DNA from: Bacteroidales bacterium | GTDB lineage: Bacteria; Bacteroidota; Bacteroidia; Bacteroidales; UBA932 | Length of the DNA: 64,000 bases | Direction: 5' to 3' | Assembly (NCBI GenBank): GCA_017554335.1 | Contig: JAFZIO010000032.1 | Location: 19,127 to 83,126 of the forward strand | In this document: positions 34,983-43,461 of the stretch, in pieces | Layout: each line of letters starts with the position of its first letter | Numbering within the stretch: the first letter of the stretch is position 1 | The notes under the pieces: model-generated | The model's input: the letters and a program-made list of their open reading frames with translations, nothing else | Told to the model about the DNA's origin: nothing | The model's database searches: none | Translations under genes and position numbers: made by a program

Positions 34983-35867
34983 ATGCGTATCCCTGAATCT
35001 GAACTAATCATCAACGGCGACGGCTCCGTATTCCACATTCACCTGAAGCCGGAAGAGCTGGCCGACAACGTCATCATGGTAGGCGATCCGTCCCGCGTGG
35101 ACATGATCGGCGAGTACCTCACTGACATCGAATTCCGCCACGAGTCGCGCGAATTCGTGTCCATTACCGGCAAGCGTAACGGCAAGCGCATCACCGCCAT
35201 TTCCCACGGCATCGGTCCGGACAACATCGACATTGTGATGACCGAACTTGACGCCCTTGCCAACGTGGACTTCAAGACCCGCGAGGTCAAACCCGTCCAC
35301 CGCGCCCTGAACATCCTCCGTATAGGCACTTCCGGCGCCCTTCACGCAGACATCCCTCTCGGAAGCTATGTGCTTGCGCATATCAGCGTCGGTTTCGACG
35401 GAGTCATGAACTGGTATGCCAACCGCGACAAGGTTACCATCCCCGCAGTTGAGGAAGCCTTCAAGAAACACATGAACTGGCTTGACGTGCTACCTTCCCC
35501 TTACTTTGTAAAGGCATCCCCGAAGATTATCGACCTGATGAAGGACGTTACTATTAAGGGCGTTACCATTTCCGCTCCCGGCTTCTACGGTCCTCAAGGC
35601 CGCGTGGTCCGCGTTCCTCTGGCAATGCCAAACATGCTTGAGGACATCGAGAGCTTCCGCTTCAGCGAAGCAGGCGAGGATTATAAGATTACCAACTTCG
35701 AGATGGAGAGTTCCCCTCTCGCCGGCCTTGCCGCCCATCTCGGACACAACGCCTCTACGGTCTGCTGCATAATCGCCAACCGCTACCTGCAAAGTTCCAA
35801 CCCCGACTACAAACCGGCAATCCGCAAACTTGTTGAGTTGGCGGTGGATCGCATGAGTACGCTGTAG
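34983..35867 (+). CDS. udp: Uridine phosphorylase-like nucleoside phosphorylase
   Basis: Phosphorolysis of nucleosides to base and ribose 1-phosphate. The 294-residue protein fits the PNP/UDP family: MVGDPSRVDMI (phosphate site, about residues 32-42), ISHGIGPDNIDIVMTEL, LRIGTSGALHADIPLGSYV (about 104-122) and the ribose-binding TNFEMESSPLAGLAAHLG with the Glu-Met-Glu motif. Uridine preference is by family resemblance only. It is the last gene of its unit, with a palindromic repeat 3 bases after the stop that may end transcription. Confidence 0.88.
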   Translation: MRIPESELIINGDGSVFHIHLKPEELADNVIMVGDPSRVDMIGEYLTDIEFRHESREFVSITGKRNGKRITAISHGIGPDNIDIVMTELDALANVDFKTREVKPVHRALNILRIGTSGALHADIPLGSYVLAHISVGFDGVMNWYANRDKVTIPAVEEAFKKHMNWLDVLPSPYFVKASPKIIDLMKDVTIKGVTISAPGFYGPQGRVVRVPLAMPNMLEDIESFRFSEAGEDYKITNFEMESSPLAGLAAHLGHNASTVCCIIANRYLQSSNPDYKPAIRKLVELAVDRMSTL

Positions 35868-35869
35868 AC

Positions 35870-35973
35870 GAGACCGCACTTTCGCTGGTATATGAAGAAA
35901 AATGCTGGCTCGGCCCCTTCTGGAAGGCGTCGAGCCAGCATTATTAGTTGCAGGAGGCCGAAAGTGCGGTCTC
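35870..35973. repeat. 104-bp palindromic intergenic repeat, copy 2
   Basis: The reverse complement of copy 1 (32181-32284) with a single difference (CAGCATTATT against CAGCATTTTT). It lies between the convergent udp and prfA 3' ends and can fold into the same double-stem hairpin. Confidence 0.85.
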
Positions 35974-35991
35974 GCCTCCTCTCACAAAGAA

Positions 35992-37080
35992 TTATTCTCC
36001 TGCCTCTTTGAGGCGTTCGGCGTTTTCTGCAATCTGGAGCTGATCTATGCACTCCTGGATGTCGCCGTCCATGAAGACGGGAAGGTTGTACATGCTCCAG
36101 TTGATGCGGTGGTCGGTAACGCGGCCCTGGGGATAGTTGTAGGTACGGATTTTGGCCGAGCGGTCTCCGGTAGACACCATGGTCTTGCGCTTGGCGGCAA
36201 TGCCGTCGAGGTACTTCTGATGCTCCAGATTATACAAACGGGTACGGAGCTCCTCGAATGCACGGTCTTTGTTCTTAAGCTGCGAGCGCTCCTCCTGGCA
36301 CTGGACCACCAGACCGGAAGGGATATGGGTAAGACGCACGGCCGAATAGGTCGTATTTACGCCCTGGCCGCCGGGGCCTGAAGAGCAGAACAAATCCAGG
36401 CGGATATCGTCCCAGCTGAGGTCCACGTCAAACTCCCCTGCCTCAGGGAAAACGGCCACGGAGGCAGCCGAGGTCTGGATTCGTCCCTGGGTCTCGGTCT
36501 GGGGGACACGCTGGACGCGATGAACGCCGGACTCATATTTCATAACTCCGTAAACTCCGTCGTTGCCGCTGAGCTTGAACACTATCTGCTTGAAGCCGCC
36601 GGACGTGCCGGGTGCCTGGTCGGTGACCTCCAGCTTCCAGCCGCGGGACTCGGCAAAATGCTGATACATACGGAAGAGGTCTCCGGCAAATATTGCCGCC
36701 TCGTCGCCTCCGGCGCCGCCGCGGATTTCCACGATGGCGTTCTTGGAGTCGTCAGGATCGGCCGGAATCAGCAGGAGCTTGATATTCTGCTCCATCTCGG
36801 GAATCTTCGGCTCAATCTCGGCAATCTCCTCGCGGGCCATCTCACGCAGTTCCTCGTCCTTCTCGTTCAGCATGATGTCCTTTGCCGACTGCAGGTCGCT
36901 CAGCATCTTCTCGTACTCGTGCCCTGCCTTGATAATGGGCTCGAGTTCCTTGTAGTCCTTGTTCAGCTGCACATATTTCTTCATGTCGGACATAACCGAA
37001 GGGTCCGACAACTGATCCTGAATGGACTGGAATTTTCCCTCGAGGGAAAGAACTTTGTCAAGCAGCGTATTCTCTGCCAT
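35992..37080 (-). CDS. prfA: Peptide chain release factor 1
   Basis: Terminates translation at UAA and UAG. The 362-residue protein has the GGQ motif in [20 protein letters not shown], the stop-codon-reading PxT tripeptide as PQT in [18 protein letters not shown], and the N-terminal helical domain. The QTSAA where HTSAA is commoner is a minor variation. The length is standard. It follows the acetyltransferase-like gene by 3 bases and is probably cotranscribed with it. Confidence 0.95.
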   Translation of the reverse strand: MAENTLLDKVLSLEGKFQSIQDQLSDPSVMSDMKKYVQLNKDYKELEPIIKAGHEYEKMLSDLQSAKDIMLNEKDEELREMAREEIAEIEPKIPEMEQNIKLLLIPADPDDSKNAIVEIRGGAGGDEAAIFAGDLFRMYQHFAESRGWKLEVTDQAPGTSGGFKQIVFKLSGNDGVYGVMKYESGVHRVQRVPQTETQGRIQTSAASVAVFPEAGEFDVDLSWDDIRLDLFCSSGPGGQGVNTTYSAVRLTHIPSGLVVQCQEERSQLKNKDRAFEELRTRLYNLEHQKYLDGIAAKRKTMVSTGDRSAKIRTYNYPQGRVTDHRINWSMYNLPVFMDGDIQECIDQLQIAENAERLKEAGE

Positions 37081-37083
37081 AAA

Positions 37084-38202
37084 TCACTCTCCTATCTTCT
37101 TAATGTAGCACCTGCGCCGCATGAACGGCTCATGCTCATAACTGTTCCAAATATTCACCGCACCGTTTGACTCTATCTGGGGATTGGAAATGGCCCAGCG
37201 GTTGCCTATCTTGATAGCCTTGTCTGCCATCTCCTTGTAATACACGGCAGAAACGCCCTTGTTCTGCCACTCCGGCACTGCGCCGTTTATCATAAGGTCC
37301 GTGATCTCGTAATCCTTCAGGGCCTTCCTGAGATACCACCAGCCGAAGGGGAACAGACGGCCTTTCGCCTTCTTGAGAGCCTCCGAGATGCTCGGGAAAG
37401 AGATTCCGAAAGCCACAATCTCGTTATGCTCGTCGAAGAGCACGCAGCTGGCCTTGTCGGAAATAAAGCGCATGGAAGTTTTGGCCTCCTCGTCAATTTC
37501 GGCGTCCGTGAACGGGATGAAATTATATACCGTTTCCGAGAAGCTCTCGTTATATACGTGGAAGAACTTGCGCACCATTTCAGGGTCTTTCTTCAGCTCG
37601 TCGATGCTGCCGAAATGCAAGTTGTAACGCTCCTCTACCACCTTTGCCACTCGCCTGGCCTTCTCGGGCACGCCATGGTTGGCAACCATCTTGTACTGCA
37701 GCCAGTCGCACTCTTTCTCGAAGCCGAGCTCCTGAATCAAGTCGTTGTAATACGGGTAGTTATAAAGGCAGTTGAAAGGCGGGGTGTTCTCGTATCCCTC
37801 TACCAGCATGCCCTGCTTGCCGAGGGTGTTGTAATAAAGGGGACCGTGAATCTCGGTCATGCCCTCCCCTTTTGCCCACTGCTCAGCGGTGCTGATGAGC
37901 AGACGGGCGACCTCCAGGTCTTTCACGCAGTCGAACCAGCCGAAACGGACGCGCTTCTTCCCGTATCGCTCGTTGTAGCGGGGATTGATGATGGCGCAGA
38001 TGCGTCCCACCACCTTGGTCCCGTCCTGCACCATCCACATCTTGCGCTTGCAATAAGACAGCGAAGACACCTTGGTCAGGGAATAAACCTGATCTGAATG
38101 CAGCGCAGGAACATACTGCCTGCAAGACTGATAGAGCTGGTCCGGGAACTTGATGAAGCGCATCAAGTCCGAACGGGTTTTAACTTCGTGAACACTAAAC
38201 AT
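37084..38202 (-). CDS. GNAT-like acyltransferase family protein
   Basis: A 372-residue cytoplasmic protein resembling the large GNAT-fold hypothetical proteins of Bacteroidota. Conserved-looking stretches are YVPALHSDQVYSLTKVSSLSY, RICAIINPRYNERYGKKRVRFGWFD, IHGPLYYNTLGKQGMLVEGY and the late INGAVPEWQNKGVSAVYYKEM, which resembles an acyl-CoA binding segment. The substrate is unknown. The ATG at 38202 replaces an upstream TTG because a TAACTTTG box sits 6 bases before it. prfA follows after 3 bases. Confidence 0.72.
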   Translation of the reverse strand: MFSVHEVKTRSDLMRFIKFPDQLYQSCRQYVPALHSDQVYSLTKVSSLSYCKRKMWMVQDGTKVVGRICAIINPRYNERYGKKRVRFGWFDCVKDLEVARLLISTAEQWAKGEGMTEIHGPLYYNTLGKQGMLVEGYENTPPFNCLYNYPYYNDLIQELGFEKECDWLQYKMVANHGVPEKARRVAKVVEERYNLHFGSIDELKKDPEMVRKFFHVYNESFSETVYNFIPFTDAEIDEEAKTSMRFISDKASCVLFDEHNEIVAFGISFPSISEALKKAKGRLFPFGWWYLRKALKDYEITDLMINGAVPEWQNKGVSAVYYKEMADKAIKIGNRWAISNPQIESNGAVNIWNSYEHEPFMRRRCYIKKIGE

Positions 38203-38208
38203 ATCCTG

Positions 38209-38216
38209 CAAAGTTA
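38209..38216 (-). promoter_or_regulatory. -7 box TAACTTTG of the GNAT-like gene and prfA
   Basis: An exact TAnnTTTG match with 6 bases to the ATG at 38202. Confidence 0.6.
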
Positions 38217-38222
38217 AGCATT

Positions 38223-38945
38223 TTATTCTATTTCAGCAAAATGCCGTACCATGGCCTGAGCGCACACACAGCCGAAAACCGCCGGCAGCCAGGAAACAGT
38301 TCCGGTCTGCGACTTCTTGTTACGGCTCTCCTCCAGAACCACGGACGCCTTGTCCGGCTTTTCAGTAGAGAACACCGCCAGAAAGCCCTCAGTAATCCCA
38401 AGCTTATGCAGACGCTTGCGGAGCATATGGGCCAGCGGGCACTGGAAACTGCGGGAAATATCATCCACACGCACCTTGGTGGCATCCAGCTTGGAGCCGC
38501 TGCCCATGGAACTCACCAGAAATATCCCCCTGGACAAGCAATACTGAATCAGCGCAATCTTCGGGCTCAGCGTATCTATCGCATCCACGACGCCGTCCAG
38601 CTCCAGCGGTCCCAGCAGCGACGGGATGCTCTCCTCATTCAGATACTCCGGCAGCACGGTAACATCCAGCGACGGATTGATATCCACCAGCCGTTCCCGC
38701 ATCACCTCGCACTTGGGACGCCCCACGGTCGAATGCAGGGCCGGCAGCTGACGGTTGATGTTGCTGACAGATACCACGTCGACATCCACCAGCACCACGT
38801 GCCCGACTCCCGCCCGTACAATCATTTCCGCCGCCATCGCACCGACGCCTCCCAGGCCGACTACGGCAACCCTGACCGCCGCCAGCCTCTCAAGCGCCGC
38901 AGCTCCCAGAAGCATCTCTGTTCTTTCCTGCCAATCTAGGATCAT
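38223..38945 (-). CDS. tcdA: tRNA threonylcarbamoyladenosine dehydratase
   Basis: An E1-like enzyme (ThiF/TcdA family) that cyclises t6A37 in tRNA to ct6A. The 240-residue protein has the nucleotide-binding VAVVGLGGVGAMAAEMIVRAG, VLVDVDVVSVSNINRQ, the DGVVDAIDTLSPKIALI segment, and a late GTVSWLPAVFGCVCAQAM. The start MILDWQERTEMLLG is chosen over a 69-codon upstream extension: it begins the domain properly and overlaps the S9 peptidase stop by 4 bases. Confidence 0.92.
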   Translation of the reverse strand: MILDWQERTEMLLGAAALERLAAVRVAVVGLGGVGAMAAEMIVRAGVGHVVLVDVDVVSVSNINRQLPALHSTVGRPKCEVMRERLVDINPSLDVTVLPEYLNEESIPSLLGPLELDGVVDAIDTLSPKIALIQYCLSRGIFLVSSMGSGSKLDATKVRVDDISRSFQCPLAHMLRKRLHKLGITEGFLAVFSTEKPDKASVVLEESRNKKSQTGTVSWLPAVFGCVCAQAMVRHFAEIE

Positions 38946-41125
38946 TTCATCCAGCGTTCGAGCCAATCGAAGAACGTACGATGCCAGAAGAGGGCGTTCT
39001 GCGGCTGCAGGATCCAATGGTTCTCCTCCGGGAACACCACCAGCTTGCTGGGCACACCCATCATCTGGGCGGCGTTGAAAGCGGCCATCCCCTGCTCGTA
39101 CGGGATACGGTAGTCCATCATCCCATGGATGCAAAGGATAGGCGTGTGCCACTTGGTGACCATGGTAACCGGCGAATTGGCATAGTGGCGCTGCGCCTTG
39201 GGAGTGGAGGCGTACGGGGCGCCCGCCTGCTGCATGCCGCCGAAGGTGACGCCGTCGCCCGCAGGCCCCTGCTTCCCTTCAGAATAAGCGTACTGCTTCA
39301 GGCCGCCGTTGTCCCAGTTGGCGAACCACATCTCCTCCGTCGTAAACCACAGCTGAGCCTCGTCGAAGATGCCGGCGTGCGCAATGAAACAGTCGTAAAG
39401 GTCGCCATGCAGCCCCTCCAGCATATAAGCCGAATAGCCGCCGTAAGATGCGCCCACGCAGGCAAGCTTGCCAACGTAAGGCTTCCCCTTGATGTAACGG
39501 CCGGCGCTCAGGTAGTCCTGCATGTTGAGGCCGCAGTAGTCACCGCTGATCTGCTCCTTCCACTCCTGGCCGAAGGCAGTGGTACCGCGACGGTTGGGCA
39601 TGATGACGATGTAGCCCTGCTGCGCCATCAGACGGTAGCACCAGCGGTAGCTCCAGTCCTGCGAATTCGTGCCCTGGGGACCTCCCAGAACGATTTCGAT
39701 GGCAGGATAAACCTTTTCCGGGTCGAACTGCGGCGGGTACATAACCCAGCAGTGCATCTGCTTGCCGTCCACGGTAGGCACATAAACGGCCTCCGTAGTC
39801 ACATCGTCCAGCTGATTGAAAATGTATCCGTTGACATCGCTGACGGGGGCGTACGCAGGCTTGCCGGGGAAAACTTCTGCAAGCTCGAGGGGACGCTGGA
39901 GGGAATAATAAGTAGTAAGCAGGCGCTGCGACTCCCCTTCCCCTTCCACGGCGAACGGGGTGAACATGTCGCACTTCCAGCCGGCAGGCGTGAGGCGTGT
40001 AAGCTCATCCTCCGGGGTCACCTTGAATATGGCCTGAATGCCGTCAATCAAAGCGTTGAAGTACAATTCATTGCCGAACCAGGCAGGGCCGGAGGCGTCA
40101 CGGTCGAGGGATGCCGCCAGCTGCCTGGGGGCACCGAACTGCAGCCCGCCGTCTCCATTCTGCACGTCACAGATAAGGATGCGCTGGGCATCGGCCTCGT
40201 AGCCGTCGCGAGGCATGGAAATCCATGCCAGCCACTCACCGCCGGGACTCCATACGGGATCGGTATCGTAGCCGCCGTCCGTCTTTACCGGGATAGTCTC
40301 ACCGGTCTGGGTATCAAAAACATAGATACCGGTATTCGTACTGAAGGCATACTGCTTGCCGACGAGCTTGCGGCAGGAATAAGCTATGTAACGGCCGTCG
40401 GGACTCCAGTCCAGCTGCTCGGCTCCGCCGAAGGGCTCGGTGGGCAGTTCGAAAGGCTCGTCGCCCAGGATATCGGTGGACTTCTCCGGAGTGATCATGC
40501 CGCCCAGCGAAGCCACGTAACTGCGGGGAACCTCGGTCACCCAGTGGTCCCAGTGACGGTACATCAGGTCCTCGGTGGCATAAGCCTGGGCCTTGTCCAG
40601 CGCAGGATCGGTATCGGCAGGCTGCTGGAGCCTGGGGTTCTTGATTGTTGACAAATAAATGAGCTTGCTCTGGTCGGGAGACAACTTAAACTCGGAAATC
40701 TTGAGGCATGAGTCACTCAATTGCACTTTCTTGCCGAGCTTGGAACCGGTGAGCGGCGCCTTCCATATCAGGCCTCCCTGCAGGAAGTAGATACTCTTGC
40801 CGTCGCCGGACCAGCGAGCGTTGCTTACGCTCTTGGCATAACGGGTCAGCTGGCGATGGTTGCTTCCGTCGGCGTCGCAGAGCCACAGGTTGCGGCAGCT
40901 GCGGTTGGCGGCAATATCGTTCCAGGATACGCCGTACATGATGGTCTTGCCGTCAGGACTTATCTGGGGGTCGCTCAGGCGCCCGAGAGACAGCAGCACT
41001 TCCGGAGTCATCACTCCGTCTTCTACAGTTATGTCGGAAGGGCCCGCGTAGCCTTTGGAATCTTCCGTCTTGGCACAACTCATAATTGCTAAAATGGCAC
41101 AGAGGCCGAAAAGATATTTCTTCAT
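38942..41125 (-). CDS. S9 family prolyl oligopeptidase-type lipoprotein
   Basis: A 727-residue serine peptidase attached as a lipoprotein (lipobox LAIMSC, Cys 17). The N-terminal beta-propeller (about 35-440) shows repeats such as SDPQISPDGKTIMYGV and LDWSPDGRYIAYSC. The C-terminal alpha/beta-hydrolase domain has the nucleophile in GASYGGYSAYM, the aspartate in HGMMDYRIPYEQG and the histidine in FPEENHWI. It resembles dipeptidyl peptidase 5 or S9C enzymes that trim peptides in the periplasm. It lies 14 bases after the DUF2207 gene and overlaps tcdA. Confidence 0.9.
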   Translation of the reverse strand: MKKYLFGLCAILAIMSCAKTEDSKGYAGPSDITVEDGVMTPEVLLSLGRLSDPQISPDGKTIMYGVSWNDIAANRSCRNLWLCDADGSNHRQLTRYAKSVSNARWSGDGKSIYFLQGGLIWKAPLTGSKLGKKVQLSDSCLKISEFKLSPDQSKLIYLSTIKNPRLQQPADTDPALDKAQAYATEDLMYRHWDHWVTEVPRSYVASLGGMITPEKSTDILGDEPFELPTEPFGGAEQLDWSPDGRYIAYSCRKLVGKQYAFSTNTGIYVFDTQTGETIPVKTDGGYDTDPVWSPGGEWLAWISMPRDGYEADAQRILICDVQNGDGGLQFGAPRQLAASLDRDASGPAWFGNELYFNALIDGIQAIFKVTPEDELTRLTPAGWKCDMFTPFAVEGEGESQRLLTTYYSLQRPLELAEVFPGKPAYAPVSDVNGYIFNQLDDVTTEAVYVPTVDGKQMHCWVMYPPQFDPEKVYPAIEIVLGGPQGTNSQDWSYRWCYRLMAQQGYIVIMPNRRGTTAFGQEWKEQISGDYCGLNMQDYLSAGRYIKGKPYVGKLACVGASYGGYSAYMLEGLHGDLYDCFIAHAGIFDEAQLWFTTEEMWFANWDNGGLKQYAYSEGKQGPAGDGVTFGGMQQAGAPYASTPKAQRHYANSPVTMVTKWHTPILCIHGMMDYRIPYEQGMAAFNAAQMMGVPSKLVVFPEENHWILQPQNALFWHRTFFDWLERWMK

Positions 41126-41139
41126 AATCGTAATTATTC

Positions 41140-42864
41140 TTATCTACTTCCGCCGCCATGACCGCCTCCGGAGAAGCCGCCACCGCCGCCGAAAGAGGAA
41201 TGCCCGCCGAATCCGCCGGAAGAGCGGCCTGAGTAGCCCCCTCCCGAAGGAGCTGTGGCAATGGCATAAGCACCACGGGTGGCACTGCGGAACGTGTTAG
41301 TAAAGATGAGGACATCATTAAGGTCGGAGACTGGCAGACTGGGAATGCCGACAGCTGCCGTAGGCGCCAGGTTCTTCATATCCTTGGCAACCTTGTCCGC
41401 CATTCCGAACAGGGCCGCCACCATAAGGTACTTGCCCCAGAGCGCGACCTCGGGGGAATAGCGCTCGTTAATCAGAGTGAAGTCTTTAAGGTACTGAACG
41501 AAGCGCAGTGACTGCATGGCTTCTTTCTGCCCCTCAGGACTGAAAGTCATCTCATCATAATACCTGGAGTTCTCCGGATCTGCGTAACCGTTCTGGCGCA
41601 GGCTGATGCGGACCTCGTCCTTCAAGGTCTTTACCCATTCCTTCACTGCTGAGGTATGGCTCTCCGCCCAACGCTTGAACTCTTTCTCCTGCAATACCTT
41701 ATCCGATCCGGAGGCGGTCTTCAGAAGCCCGAGCAGACCCATCTCGCTCCGCGAAAGGTTCTCCGTGGAAGCCGAATCGTTGAAATGGAATTCCTTCTTG
41801 TTGTTAACATCCCTCTTCAACACTATTACGCCCTCATACATCATGTGAAGCATCATAGCGGGAATGATTGTAAACTTGCCGTCGTCGTACCCGGTAAGAT
41901 GAGAAGCCACATAATAGGTCTCCTGTATTCCCCCGTTGAAGGGCAGGGTCCTGTTCCATTCAAGGTTCTTGGGAATTCTCCTGACGCCGAAAATCTTCTT
42001 GATATTTTTCCGGCTCTTGCCCTTTACTATGCCGAGTGCTATAAGGAAGCGCTTGATCGGATATACCACCAAGCCCCATATCATACCGACGAACATAATG
42101 AAACCCAGCAGCGCCTCATACCATGTTGCTTCCTCCTCTTCTTCGTCACCGAAGTCGGCACCGTCCATTGCCCTGCTGAGTACATAGTCGAAATCATTGT
42201 CCCGAACGCTGGAGGAGTTGAAGATACCTTTGTCGAAACGCAGGAGCAGGATCAGAGAAGAACTGCGCCTGAAGCTCTCCGAAGACTCGGCGACGACCTT
42301 TCCGTCCGCCCAACTGGTGGTGCCCTCATAGCCGAATCCCCAGATACGGGAATTCTCTTCGCCGAGCGGAACGGGGGCGCTGAGAGTCAGGCGCACGTGC
42401 GCAGGATTCGCTGAAAGTTCGTCGGACACGAACTGCATATGCAACATGTCATAGTCGTTGAGCGACTTGACCGCATTGGTCATATCATAGCTCACGGTAA
42501 AGGTGTGGGGACCGTAACTGCCTACACCCCAGCAAATCTCGTAGCCGCCATAAGTCTTATGGAGGCCGCACCTGAAGGCCTTTTCATCGATACTGCGGTC
42601 TACATCCCAGCTGCCTTCGTTGTGATATGCCCTGCCGCGCTCGTCTATGACATGGAGATTGCCTATACTGATGTCCCCGAGGTTTTCCCTCACCAGATAC
42701 CACTCCGTTCCGCTCGCCACAACCACATCCCAGACTTCCACGATATGGGCGGTACCCAGAGTATCCAGGGACACCTTGATGTCAATGTCCCGGATCTCAG
42801 GCTCGTATGCAAACGCAGAAATGGCGGACAAAGCCGCCACTACTGTAAAAATGAACCTTTTCAT
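41140..42864 (-). CDS. DUF2207 membrane protein
   Basis: A 574-residue exported membrane protein. A signal peptide (to about 19) precedes the DUF2207 extracytoplasmic beta domain (about 20-230), a transmembrane pair (about 253-290), a cytoplasmic part and, near the end, a Gly/Ser-rich tail (GGYSGRSSGGFGGHSSFGGG) typical of the family. Genes for DUF2207 and LemA are commonly neighbours, as here, where lemA is 14 bases upstream. No activity is established for the pair. Confidence 0.87.
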   Translation of the reverse strand: MKRFIFTVVAALSAISAFAYEPEIRDIDIKVSLDTLGTAHIVEVWDVVVASGTEWYLVRENLGDISIGNLHVIDERGRAYHNEGSWDVDRSIDEKAFRCGLHKTYGGYEICWGVGSYGPHTFTVSYDMTNAVKSLNDYDMLHMQFVSDELSANPAHVRLTLSAPVPLGEENSRIWGFGYEGTTSWADGKVVAESSESFRRSSSLILLLRFDKGIFNSSSVRDNDFDYVLSRAMDGADFGDEEEEEATWYEALLGFIMFVGMIWGLVVYPIKRFLIALGIVKGKSRKNIKKIFGVRRIPKNLEWNRTLPFNGGIQETYYVASHLTGYDDGKFTIIPAMMLHMMYEGVIVLKRDVNNKKEFHFNDSASTENLSRSEMGLLGLLKTASGSDKVLQEKEFKRWAESHTSAVKEWVKTLKDEVRISLRQNGYADPENSRYYDEMTFSPEGQKEAMQSLRFVQYLKDFTLINERYSPEVALWGKYLMVAALFGMADKVAKDMKNLAPTAAVGIPSLPVSDLNDVLIFTNTFRSATRGAYAIATAPSGGGYSGRSSGGFGGHSSFGGGGGFSGGGHGGGSR

Positions 42865-42878
42865 TGCAGGAGTCCTTC

Positions 42879-43427
42879 TCAGATCTTGAGAGAAGGCATA
42901 TCCTTCTTGGTGGTATCTTCCTGGAGATACTGCTTCTCCGTGAAATGGAAGAGGGACGCCACTATGCTGTCCGGAATCTGACGGGTAAGGCGGTTGTAGC
43001 GGGTCACGGTATCGTTGTAAGTCATACGTGCCATACGGACCTGGTTCTCATAGGTATTGACGGAATCCATGGTCTTCTGGTACATAGAATCAGCCTTGAG
43101 TTCGGGATAACGTTCGACCACAACGTTGAGCTGCTTCATTGCAGCGTTGAATGCATCGTCCTGGGCCTGGGCCTCTGCCGCGGTGCTGTTGGAACTGATA
43201 TTTGAGCGGGCGGAGATGACGTCTTTCAGAGTGTTGTACTCATGCTCGTTGTAAGATTTGAGCAACTCCACGAGACCTGTGAGAGCATCCCAGCGGCTGG
43301 ACTGCTGTACGCCGATCTGGCTCATTGCATTCTTGGTAAGCTCCTCGGCATTTACGAGTTTGCGCTGGGAAGAAATAATCCAGAAAACGAGGAGGATTAC
43401 AACAAAGATAATAATGGCAGTAATCAT
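42879..43427 (-). CDS. lemA: LemA family protein
   Basis: A 182-residue membrane-anchored protein with one N-terminal helix (about 3-20) and a long helical LemA domain: QRKLVNAEELTKNAMSQIGVQQSSRWDALTGLVELLKSY, then LNVVVERYPELKADSMY and VNTYENQVRMARMTYNDTVTRYN. The function is unknown; the family has been linked to envelope stress in various bacteria. It is the first gene of the lemA - DUF2207 - S9 peptidase - tcdA unit. Confidence 0.9.
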   Translation of the reverse strand: MITAIIIFVVILLVFWIISSQRKLVNAEELTKNAMSQIGVQQSSRWDALTGLVELLKSYNEHEYNTLKDVISARSNISSNSTAAEAQAQDDAFNAAMKQLNVVVERYPELKADSMYQKTMDSVNTYENQVRMARMTYNDTVTRYNRLTRQIPDSIVASLFHFTEKQYLQEDTTKKDMPSLKI

Positions 43428-43461
43428 TTCACTAAATATTTTTTTGCAAGATAATAATTTT

